This document shows, in pieces, positions 1 through 7,078 of a stretch of 8,790 bases of DNA (positions are counted from its first letter, which is position 1; each line of letters begins with the position of its first letter). The notes beneath the pieces are model-generated. The model made no database searches. It was not told the DNA's origin and saw only the letters and a list, made by a program, of their open reading frames with translations. A program made the translations under genes and the position numbers. This DNA is from JBDSEG01 sp039920165 (GTDB taxonomy: Bacteria > Pseudomonadota > Gammaproteobacteria > Burkholderiales > Burkholderiaceae_C). The stretch lies in the NCBI GenBank assembly GCA_039920165.1, contig JBDSEG010000292.1:1-8790 (forward strand), written 5' to 3'.

Positions 1-1
1 G

Positions 2-1909
<1,908 letters not shown>

Positions 1910-1963
1910 GCGCAAGTGCGTAGGCCGGCGTATCCGCCGCCGGGTCGATCCCCTTTTTTCTTT

Positions 1964-1969
1964 TATAAT
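1964..1969 (+). promoter_or_regulatory. -10 box of the tRNA-Gly promoter
   Basis: A perfect TATAAT lies 47 bases before the mature 5' end of tRNA-Gly, within a T-rich tract (1954-1964) that stands out against the GC-rich surroundings. The bases just after it (1970-1980) are very G/C rich, like the discriminators of stringently controlled stable-RNA promoters. No good -35 hexamer is visible: at 17-bp spacing the bases are CGGGTC. Transcription would start near 1976 and give a leader of about 40 nt, removed by RNase P. The box is seen directly; its function and the stringent control are inferred. Confidence 0.6.
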
Positions 1970-2016
1970 CCGGTCTGCGCACCGACCTCCGGGACGCTGT
2001 GTGATCGATGAAATAT

Positions 2017-2092
2017 GCGGGAGTAGCTCAGTTGGTAGAGCGCAACCTTGCCAAGGTTGAGGTCGAGAGTTCGAGACTCTTCTCCCGCTCCA
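2017..2092 (+). tRNA. tRNA-Gly (anticodon GCC)
   Basis: This is a 76-nt cloverleaf with an encoded CCA end. The acceptor stem pairs GCGGGAG (2017-2023) with CTCCCGC (2082-2088), followed by discriminator T2089 and CCA 2090-2092. The D stem is GCTC/GAGC. The anticodon stem CAACC (2043-2047) pairs with GGTTG (2055-2059) around the loop TTGCCAA, giving anticodon GCC at 2050-2052. The T arm has the loop TTCGAGA (2070-2076) with one G-U pair at the stem base. The U73 discriminator is the usual glycine identity element in bacteria. It reads GGC and GGU codons, which are abundant in this genome. Confidence 0.98.
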
Positions 2093-2101
2093 GACAAGTC
2101 G

Positions 2102-2128
2102 AAAGGGAAGCCAGCGGCTTCCCTTTTT
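2102..2128 (+). terminator. Terminator-like hairpin between tRNA-Gly and tRNA-Cys
   Basis: An 11-bp perfect stem, AAAGGGAAGCC (2102-2112) with GGCTTCCCTTT (2116-2126), closes a 3-nt loop AGC. The last stem bases and two further Ts form a run of five T (2124-2128). This is a textbook Rho-independent terminator 10 nt after the tRNA-Gly CCA end. It is odd because tRNA-Cys begins only 24 nt later, with no room for a complete separate promoter. It may terminate only partly, or may mark the 3' end that RNases process. Confidence 0.8.
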
Positions 2129-2152
2129 GACAAGTGAACTTGGTCTTTTCGC

Positions 2153-2226
2153 GGCGCGGTAGCAAAGCGGTTATGCACCGGATTGCAAATCCGATCAGCC
2201 CGGTTCGACTCCGGGCCGCGCCTCCA
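2153..2226 (+). tRNA. tRNA-Cys (anticodon GCA)
   Basis: This is a 74-nt cloverleaf with encoded CCA. The acceptor stem pairs GGCGCGG (2153-2159) with CCGCGCC (2216-2222), followed by discriminator T2223 (U73, a main cysteine identity base) and CCA 2224-2226. The anticodon loop TTGCAAA (2183-2189) gives GCA at 2185-2187. The T arm is CCCGG-TTCGACT-CCGGG (2199-2215). The outermost anticodon-stem pair (27-43) reads C2178 against A2194, a mismatch; the four inner pairs are good. The sequence is very like E. coli cysT. It is probably co-transcribed from the tRNA-Gly promoter, since no promoter of its own is visible. Confidence 0.97.
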
Positions 2227-2251
2227 GTCTTACACCGCTAGATACGCCGCA

Positions 2252-2343
2252 TGGTGCGCGGGACGGGAATCGAACCCGTATGCCCCCTTCCGGGAAGCGG
2301 CGGGTTTTAAGCCCGATGCGTCTACCAATTTCGCCACCCGCGC
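2252..2343 (-). tRNA. tRNA-Leu (anticodon UAA), convergent with tRNA-Cys
   Basis: This class II tRNA of 92 nt with long variable arm and encoded CCA (2252-2254 read as complement) is on the minus strand. The acceptor stem pairs complement(2337-2343) GCGCGGG with complement(2256-2262) CCCGCGC, and the discriminator is A (complement of 2255), the leucine identity base. The anticodon loop CTTAAAA is complement(2305-2311), with UAA at complement(2307-2309). The T arm is ACGGG-TTCGATT-CCCGT. The outermost anticodon-stem pair (27-43) is a T-C mismatch; the inner four pair. It reads UUA/UUG, rare codons in so GC-rich a genome. Its 3' end faces that of tRNA-Cys across 25 nt with no terminator between them. 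Confidence 0.96.
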
Positions 2344-2352
2344 TGCGCCGGA

Positions 2353-2358
2353 ATCATA
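2353..2358 (-). promoter_or_regulatory. Possible -10 box for tRNA-Leu
   Basis: Read on the minus strand the bases are TATGAT, five of six matches to the consensus, ending 9 nt before the mature tRNA-Leu 5' end and followed by G/C-rich bases. A promoter here would give almost no 5' leader, and there is no convincing -35 (CATCTC at 17-bp spacing). The tRNA could instead be read through from the small gene upstream at 2406-2483. Confidence 0.3.
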
Positions 2359-2405
2359 TTCGCAGCGCCTCGCGAGAGATGCCATCACGCGCTCAGGCCA
2401 GCGCT

Positions 2406-2483
2406 TCAGCGAAAGAAGAAATACAGCACCACCAGCACGATGGCCGGCACGCCGAGGATCCAGCCCAGGAAATATTTGCCCAT
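2406..2483 (-). CDS. 25-residue single-pass membrane miniprotein, unknown function
   Basis: I do not recognise this as a named family. The 25 codons start at the ATG complementary to 2481-2483 and end at TGA (complement of 2406-2408). The product begins MGKYFLGWILGVPAIV and ends FFFR: a short positive N-terminus, about 20 hydrophobic residues that would cross the inner membrane once, and a terminal Arg. Just upstream on the minus strand, GAGG lies 5 nt before the ATG, a good ribosome binding site. The same frame stays open upstream to 2681, but that longer version would overlap the following transporter gene antisense and its extra residues look non-coding, so the short form is preferred. The gene is divergent from the transporter gene at 2596 and points towards tRNA-Leu. 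It could be a structural or regulatory small membrane peptide; that is inference. Confidence 0.55.
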   Translation of the reverse strand: MGKYFLGWILGVPAIVLVVLYFFFR

Positions 2484-2595
2484 GGTCGCCTCGAAAGGTA
2501 GTTGCGGTTCGATGAGGCTAAGGTCGAACTGGTGCGAACCGAAGCGGACGGATTCTTGAGCCTGCGTAGGAATTCGGACCGCCGAGCGGTGAGCC
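2484..2595. promoter_or_regulatory. Divergent intergenic region with a 7-bp inverted repeat
   Basis: This 112-base gap separates the minus-strand miniprotein from the plus-strand transporter and should hold both promoters, though I find no clear -35/-10 pair. It contains CGGTTCG (2505-2511) matched by its reverse complement CGAACCG (2535-2541), centres 30 bp apart, about three helical turns. That spacing could suit two dimer half-sites or an RNA stem, but it may be chance. Confidence 0.3.
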
Positions 2596-3822
2596 TTGGA
2601 TAAGCCGGCGGCAGCGCTGCTGTTTGCGCAGCCCGCCTTCATGCGCTTCTGGCAGGCCCGGGTCGCGAGTGCGATGGCCAACCAGATGCTGATGGTGGCA
2701 CTCGGCTGGCATCTTTACGAACTGACCGGCAGTGCCTGGGATCTGGGGCTCATCGGCCTGTGCCAGTTCGCGCCGTCGCTGCTGCTCGCGCTCTGGGCCG
2801 GGCATGTCGCGGACCGCCGGCATCGGGGCCACATCGTCGCGGCCTGCATGGCCTTGCAGTTCTCGATCGCGCTGACGCTGGCGTGCGCATGGCTCCTCGG
2901 CGGCATCGATCGCGCGGTGCTACTGTGGATGTCGATTGCGCTCGGCGCCGCCAAGGCATTCCAGCTCCCGGCGCAGCAGTCGCTGCCCTCGTTGCTGGTT
3001 CCTGCGGCCTTGCTGTCGAGGGCGCTCGCGTTCAGCTCGGGCGGAATGCAGCTCGCGATCATCGCCGGCCCCGCCCTGGGCGGCATCCTCTTTGTCGGCG
3101 GCGCGGCGCTCGTGTATGCCATCTGCGCGGTGCTATTCGCGGTCGCGGCGGTGCTGTTCGCCCTGCTGCGCTACCGCCACGTGCCGCCCCCGCCCGAGCC
3201 GGTCTCGTTGGCGGTGCTGATGGCCGGCGTGCGCTTCATACGCCAGCGCCCAGTCGTGCTCGGCGCGGTCTCGCTCGACTTGTTCGCGGTGCTGCTCGGC
3301 GGCGCCACCGCACTGCTGCCGATCTTCGCCAAGGACATCTTGTTGGTCGGGCCGTGGGGCCTGGGGCTGCTGCGCAGTGCACCGGCGATCGGCGCGCTGG
3401 CGATGGCGATCGCGCTCAGCCGCTGGCCGGTACGGCACGGTGTCGGCCGGGTGCTGTTCGCATCGGTCGCGGTGTATGGCGTGGCGATTGCCTGCTTCGG
3501 GCTGTCGCGCAGCCTCGAACTCTCGCTCGCGGCGCTGGTGGTCTCGGGCGCGGCCGACATGGTCAGCGTCGTGATCCGCCAGTCGCTGGTTCAGCTCGAT
3601 ACGCCCGACGCCATGCGGGGTCGGGTGAGCGCTGTCAACTCGATCTTCATCGGCGCCTCGAACCAGCTCGGCGAGTTCGAATCGGGCGCCACGGCAGCGC
3701 TCGTCGGTCCGGTCGCATCGGTGGTCGCTGGCGGCTTCGCGACGGTGCTTGTGGCGCTGGCGTGGACCCGGCTCTTCCCCGCTCTGACGCGTCGTGAAAA
3801 CATGGTCGAGGCGCCTGCCTGA
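2596..3822 (+). CDS. MFS transporter, MFS_3/EntS-like exporter family
   Basis: The 408-residue product is a proton-coupled inner-membrane permease, hydrophobic throughout with about 12 predicted helices. MFS motif A between helices 2 and 3 reads GHVADRRHRGHI (69-80). Near the C-terminus it has MRGRVSAVNSIFIGASNQLG and then GEFESG (359-364), a stretch I associate with the MFS_3 group (PF05977), which includes the enterobactin exporter EntS. The C-terminal FPALTRRE also fits that group. Start: TTG at 2596, because an in-frame TGA at 2590-2592 blocks anything further upstream and the segment before the next start (ATG 2641) already resembles family N-termini. The site GGTGAG is close to the TTG, so translation may be weak. 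The substrate cannot be told: no siderophore genes are nearby. An 84-base gap separates it from the next transporter. Confidence 0.88.
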   Translation: MDKPAAALLFAQPAFMRFWQARVASAMANQMLMVALGWHLYELTGSAWDLGLIGLCQFAPSLLLALWAGHVADRRHRGHIVAACMALQFSIALTLACAWLLGGIDRAVLLWMSIALGAAKAFQLPAQQSLPSLLVPAALLSRALAFSSGGMQLAIIAGPALGGILFVGGAALVYAICAVLFAVAAVLFALLRYRHVPPPPEPVSLAVLMAGVRFIRQRPVVLGAVSLDLFAVLLGGATALLPIFAKDILLVGPWGLGLLRSAPAIGALAMAIALSRWPVRHGVGRVLFASVAVYGVAIACFGLSRSLELSLAALVVSGAADMVSVVIRQSLVQLDTPDAMRGRVSAVNSIFIGASNQLGEFESGATAALVGPVASVVAGGFATVLVALAWTRLFPALTRRENMVEAPA

Positions 3823-3831
3823 GAGGGCAGG
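3814..3831 (+). other. Hairpin spanning the stop codon of the first transporter
   Basis: CCTGCC (3814-3819) and GGCAGG (3826-3831) form a perfect 6-bp stem around a 6-nt loop that contains the TGA stop. No T-run follows (the next bases are TATGTGACC), so it does not look like an intrinsic terminator. It could stabilise the 3' end of the message or slow read-through into the next gene. Confidence 0.35.
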
Positions 3832-3906
3832 TATGTGACCGGCTGGCACAATCCCAGTGGCCTGCGGCGCGGACACTGCCACGCTGCAACTTCCGCCGGA
3901 GCTTCG

Positions 3907-5211
3907 ATGGCCCTGTTCTCCCAGGATGCGCTCAACCCCGGTGTGCAGCGGCGCGAAGTCTTCGGTTGGGCGATGTACGACTTCGCCAACTCCGGCTATA
4001 CGACGGTCGTCCTGACCGCCGTCTTCAATACCTATTTCGTCAGCGTCGCCGCGGGCAATGCGCCGTGGGCGACCTTCGCCTGGACGCTGACGCTCGCCGC
4101 ATCGAGCCTCGTCGTGATGCTGACCATGCCGGCCCTCGGCGCCCATGCCGACCTGCACGCTGCGAAGAAGAAGTTGCTCGCCATCACGACGGTCGGTTGC
4201 GTGCTGGCGACGGCGATGCTCGCGCTGGTCGGGCCCGGCGCGCTGTGGCTGGCCGCGTTTGCCGTGCTGGTCTCCAACGTCTTCTATGCCTACGGCGAAT
4301 CGCTGACCGCGGCGTTCCTGCCCGAACTGGCGCGTCCCGAAGCGATCGGTCGCGTCTCGGGCTGGGGCTGGGGCTTCGGCTATTTCGGCGGCATGCTGTC
4401 GCTCGGCCTGTGCCTGGCATATGTCCTGTGGGCGCAGCGCCAGGGCCTGCCGGCGACGCACTTCGTGCCGGTCGCGATGCTCATCACCGCGGCGGTCTAC
4501 GGCGTCGCGTCGCTCGCGACCTTCGCCCTGCTGCGCGAGCGTGCCGTCGCGCAGTCGAGTACATCGGATGCCAGCGGCCCGGTCGAAGCGCTGCGACGAC
4601 TCGCCGCCACCTGGCGCGGCGCACGTGGGTACCGCGACTTCTGCTGGCTGCTCGCCTGCGCAGTTTTCTACCAGGCCGGCATCTCGGTGGTCATCGCGCT
4701 CGCGGCGGTCTATGCGCAGGAAGTGCTCGGCTTCGCACAGGCGCAAACGATGATGCTCGTCTTCCTCGTCAATATCGCCGCCGCACTGGGCGCCTTCGGC
4801 TTCGGCTATGGCCAGGACCGAATCGGCCACAAGCCGGCGCTCGCGCTCACCTTGGTCGGCTGGATCGTCATGATCGCGCTCGCCGCGGCGGCGACCGGTC
4901 CCGGACTGTTCTGGGTCGCTGCCGTGATCGCCGGCCTGTGCATGGGGTCGAGCCAGTCGGCCGGCCGGGCCCTCGCCGGCGTCTTCGCACCGGCCGCGCA
5001 GCGCGGCGAGTTCTACGGGCTGTGGACCTTCGCGACGCGGCTCGCGGCGATCGTCGGACCGCTCACCTATGGCGCCGTCACCTGGGCGAGTGGCGGCAAT
5101 CACCGGCTGGCGATCCTCTCGACCGCAGCCTTCTTCGTCGTCGGACTCGTGCTCTTGCTGCCGATGAAAGTCGCTCGAGGCATCGCCGCCGCCGGCGCTC
5201 CGGTAAAATAG
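3907..5211 (+). CDS. MFS transporter, UMF1 / Atg22-like family
   Basis: The 434-residue inner-membrane protein has about 12 hydrophobic helices. The N-terminal signature GWAMYDFANSGY (20-31) before helix 1, the motif-A-like PALGAHAD (75-82) and the GWGWGFGYFGGM segment (152-163) are typical of the UMF1 group, whose eukaryotic relative is the vacuolar amino-acid effluxer Atg22. Bacterial members are mostly uncharacterised, so the substrate is unknown. Start: ATG 3907 with GGAG 5 nt upstream. An in-frame GTG at 3835 would add 24 residues of non-hydrophobic, unfamily-like sequence and has no good binding site. It follows another transporter on the same strand but belongs to a different MFS family, so the pair is not a duplication. 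Its TAG stop (5209-5211) lies inside the probable etfB control region. Confidence 0.9.
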   Translation: MALFSQDALNPGVQRREVFGWAMYDFANSGYTTVVLTAVFNTYFVSVAAGNAPWATFAWTLTLAASSLVVMLTMPALGAHADLHAAKKKLLAITTVGCVLATAMLALVGPGALWLAAFAVLVSNVFYAYGESLTAAFLPELARPEAIGRVSGWGWGFGYFGGMLSLGLCLAYVLWAQRQGLPATHFVPVAMLITAAVYGVASLATFALLRERAVAQSSTSDASGPVEALRRLAATWRGARGYRDFCWLLACAVFYQAGISVVIALAAVYAQEVLGFAQAQTMMLVFLVNIAAALGAFGFGYGQDRIGHKPALALTLVGWIVMIALAAAATGPGLFWVAAVIAGLCMGSSQSAGRALAGVFAPAAQRGEFYGLWTFATRLAAIVGPLTYGAVTWASGGNHRLAILSTAAFFVVGLVLLLPMKVARGIAAAGAPVK

Positions 5212-5226
5212 AACGATCGTACTTTT
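5204..5226 (+). promoter_or_regulatory. Candidate operator/promoter for etfB-etfA-acyl-CoA dehydrogenase
   Basis: A TAAAAT box (5204-5209), five of six matches to the -10 consensus, is overlapped by an imperfect palindrome (5207-5226) built on the perfect 8-mer ACGATCGT (5213-5220). In the 20-bp span eight of ten symmetric positions pair; the two exceptions are A/A and T/T. There is no convincing -35 hexamer. The size and symmetry suit a TetR-family dimer, and repressors of that family (PsrA, FadP and LiuR groups) commonly control beta-oxidation and branched-chain acyl-CoA genes in proteobacteria. No regulator gene is in the window, so the binder is inferred. The untranslated leader to etfB would be about 110 nt, with no other structure I can support. 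Confidence 0.5.
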
Positions 5227-5327
5227 CCAGTTCAGGCCAGCGCCTCGCCAGGCGGCCGCACCCGGACCGGACCAGGGTCGAGATCTAGAATCCGCCGCTT
5301 GCGCAGCCATCTCACGGAGTCCGAATC

Positions 5328-6089
5328 ATGAAGATCCTCGTCCCGGTCAAGCGCGTGGTCGACTACAACGTCAAGGTGCGGGTCAAGAGCGACGGCAGCG
5401 GCGTCGATATCGCCAATGTCAAGATGAGCATGAACCCGTTCGACGAGATCGCGATCGAGGAAGCGGTCCGGCTGCGCGAGAAGGGCGTCGCGACCGAGGT
5501 GATCGCCGTCTCGTGCGGCGTCACGCAATGCCAGGAGACGCTGCGCACCGCGATGGCGATCGGCGCCGACCGCGCGATCCTCGTCGAGACGACGGAAGAG
5601 TTGCAGCCGCTGGCCGTGGCCAAGCTGCTGAAGGCGCTGGTCGACAAGGAACAGCCCGGCCTCGTCATCCTCGGCAAGCAGGCGATCGACGACGACTGCA
5701 ACCAGACCGGGCAGATGCTTGCCGCGCTGGCCGACCTGCCGCAGGCCACCTTCGCATCCAAGGTCGAGGTCGCGGAGGAGGGTGGCGTGAAGTACGCCTC
5801 GGTCACGCGCGAGGTCGACGGCGGCTCCGAGACCTTGCGCATCCGCTTGCCCGCCGTCGTGACGACCGACCTGCGCCTCAATGAGCCGCGCTATGTCACG
5901 TTGCCCAACATCATGAAGGCGAAGACGAAGACACTCGAGGTGGTCAAGCCGGCCGATCTCGGCGTCGACGTCGCGCCGCGCATCAACACCCTGAAGGTGA
6001 GCGAGCCGCCCAAGCGCAGCGCCGGCATCAAGGTGCCCGATGTCGCCACGCTGGTGGCCAAGCTGCGCAACGAAGCCAAAGTGATCTGA
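5328..6089 (+). CDS. etfB: Electron transfer flavoprotein, beta subunit
   Basis: EtfB is the small subunit of the soluble cytoplasmic heterodimer that accepts electrons from acyl-CoA dehydrogenases and passes them to ETF:quinone oxidoreductase. It binds a structural AMP. The 253-residue length is normal for the family. It begins MKILVPVKRVVDYNVKVRV, carries the conserved NPFDE (36-40) followed by an EEA helix, and near the C-terminus has DLRLNEPRYVTLPNIMKAK (from residue 181), the classic EtfB signature region. The ATG at 5328 has GGAG 8 nt upstream. It is the first gene of a probable operon, with etfA starting 12 nt after its TGA. The sequence looks like the acyl-CoA-linked (group 1) type, not the bifurcating Fix type, because the partner is an acyl-CoA dehydrogenase and no fixC/fixX is present; that assignment is inference from context. 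Confidence 0.97.
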   Translation: MKILVPVKRVVDYNVKVRVKSDGSGVDIANVKMSMNPFDEIAIEEAVRLREKGVATEVIAVSCGVTQCQETLRTAMAIGADRAILVETTEELQPLAVAKLLKALVDKEQPGLVILGKQAIDDDCNQTGQMLAALADLPQATFASKVEVAEEGGVKYASVTREVDGGSETLRIRLPAVVTTDLRLNEPRYVTLPNIMKAKTKTLEVVKPADLGVDVAPRINTLKVSEPPKRSAGIKVPDVATLVAKLRNEAKVI

Positions 6090-6101
6090 AGGAGAAGCCG
6101 C

Positions 6102-7046
6102 ATGACCTCACTCGTCGTCGCCGAACACGACAATCTCAGCCTCAAGGGCGCCACCTTCAATACTGTTGCCGCTGCGGCGCAGTGCGGCGGCGAGGTTCAC
6201 GTGCTGGTCGCCGGCGCGAATGCCAAGGCGGCGGCGGACCAGGCGGCGCGCATCGCGGGAGTCGCCAAGGTGCTGCACGCCGACGGCGCGCATCTCGATC
6301 ACGGCCTGGCCGAAAACATCGCGGCGCAGGTGCTCGCAGTCGTCGGCAGCGACGGCGCGTACAGCCACGTCCTCTTTCCCGCGACGGCAGCGGGCAAGAA
6401 CGTCGCGCCGCGGGTGGCGGCCAAGCTAGATGTCGGTCAGGTTTCCGATATCACGAAGGTCGTCTCGCCCGATACCTTCGAACGGCCGATCTACGCTGGC
6501 AACGCCATCGCCACCGTGCAGGCGACCGACAAGATCGTCGTCATCACGGTGCGCTCGACCGGCTTCGACCCGGCGCCTGCCGAAGGCGGCAGTGCGGCGG
6601 TCGAAACCATCAATGCCGTGGCCGACCAGGGCACGAGCCGTTTTGTGGGCAGCGAGATCGCGCGCAACGACCGGCCCGAACTCACGGCCGCCAAGATCAT
6701 CGTCTCGGGCGGCCGTGCGATGAGCAGCTCGGAAAAATTCAATGCGGTGCTGACGCCGCTGGCCGACAAGCTCGGCGCCGCGCTGGGGGCGAGCCGCGCC
6801 GCGGTCGACGCCGGTTACGCGCCCAACGACTGGCAGGTCGGTCAGACCGGCAAGATCGTCGCGCCCCAGCTCTATATCGCCTGCGGCATCAGCGGCGCGA
6901 TCCAGCACCTGGCCGGCATGAAGGACAGCAAGGTCATCGTCGCGATCAACAAGGACGCGGAGGCGCCGATCTTCGGTGTCGCCGACTACGGCCTGGAGGC
7001 CGACCTCTTCATCGCGGTTCCCGAGCTGGTCAAGGCGCTCGGCTGA
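6102..7046 (+). CDS. etfA: Electron transfer flavoprotein, alpha subunit
   Basis: EtfA is the FAD-binding large subunit of the ETF heterodimer; its FAD carries the electrons taken from acyl-CoA dehydrogenase. The product is 314 residues, a usual length. The N-terminal half is the alpha/beta domain that contacts EtfB (SLVVAEHDN, LKGATFNTV). The C-terminal half is the FAD domain, with SGGRAMSSSEKF around Arg205 and the strongly conserved stretch starting LYIACGISGAIQHLAGM at residue 257 and continuing through AINKD and APIF. AGGAG lies just before the ATG at 6102, 12 nt after etfB, so the two are almost certainly translated from one message, as expected for subunits of one complex. The 32-base gap to the next gene on the same strand fits a three-gene operon. 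Confidence 0.97.
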   Translation: MTSLVVAEHDNLSLKGATFNTVAAAAQCGGEVHVLVAGANAKAAADQAARIAGVAKVLHADGAHLDHGLAENIAAQVLAVVGSDGAYSHVLFPATAAGKNVAPRVAAKLDVGQVSDITKVVSPDTFERPIYAGNAIATVQATDKIVVITVRSTGFDPAPAEGGSAAVETINAVADQGTSRFVGSEIARNDRPELTAAKIIVSGGRAMSSSEKFNAVLTPLADKLGAALGASRAAVDAGYAPNDWQVGQTGKIVAPQLYIACGISGAIQHLAGMKDSKVIVAINKDAEAPIFGVADYGLEADLFIAVPELVKALG

Positions 7047-7078
7047 CCGGCCGCCCGCGCATTCGAGAAAGTCATGCG

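Noticed and set aside
1926..1964. Possible lon terminator: CGGCG-TATC-CGCCG hairpin followed by a T-rich tract
   Set aside because: The 5-bp stem (1926-1939) ends 14 nt before the T-run at 1954-1959, too far for intrinsic termination. The T-rich tract is better explained as part of the tRNA-Gly promoter.
2127..2132. Perfect TTGACA -35 hexamer just after the hairpin
   Set aside because: At 16-18 bp spacing the bases are G/C and already reach the tRNA-Cys acceptor stem, so a start from it would truncate the tRNA. Probably chance.
1963..2178. A 71-codon minus-strand open frame over tRNA-Gly and tRNA-Cys
   Set aside because: It is antisense translation of tRNA-Gly (SRTLDLNLGKVALYQLSYS-type peptide), a well-known spurious protein in databases.
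2017..2343. tRNA cluster as a genomic-island attachment site
   Set aside because: There is no integrase, no second copy of a tRNA 3' end within the window, and the flanks are housekeeping genes of the same composition.
2389..2404. Inverted repeat GCGCT/AGCGC downstream of the miniprotein stop
   Set aside because: It is only 5 bp, has no T-run on the minus strand, and such GC repeats are frequent here. Not called a terminator.
2183..2515. A 110-codon plus-strand open frame over tRNA-Cys and the tRNA-Leu complement
   Set aside because: It covers two tRNA genes and contains the familiar tRNA-derived peptide CAGRESNPYAPF-like; it is not a gene.
3840..3860. TGGCAC resembling a sigma-54 -24 element before the UMF1 gene
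   Set aside because: There is no TTGC-type -12 element at the required spacing, so the match does not hold.
3133..5310. A 725-codon open frame on the minus strand across both MFS genes
   Set aside because: It is antisense to two recognisable transporters. Its product is a repetitive Arg/Glu/Asp/Gln/His-rich chain with no fold-like pattern, as expected when GC-rich codons are read in the complementary frame.
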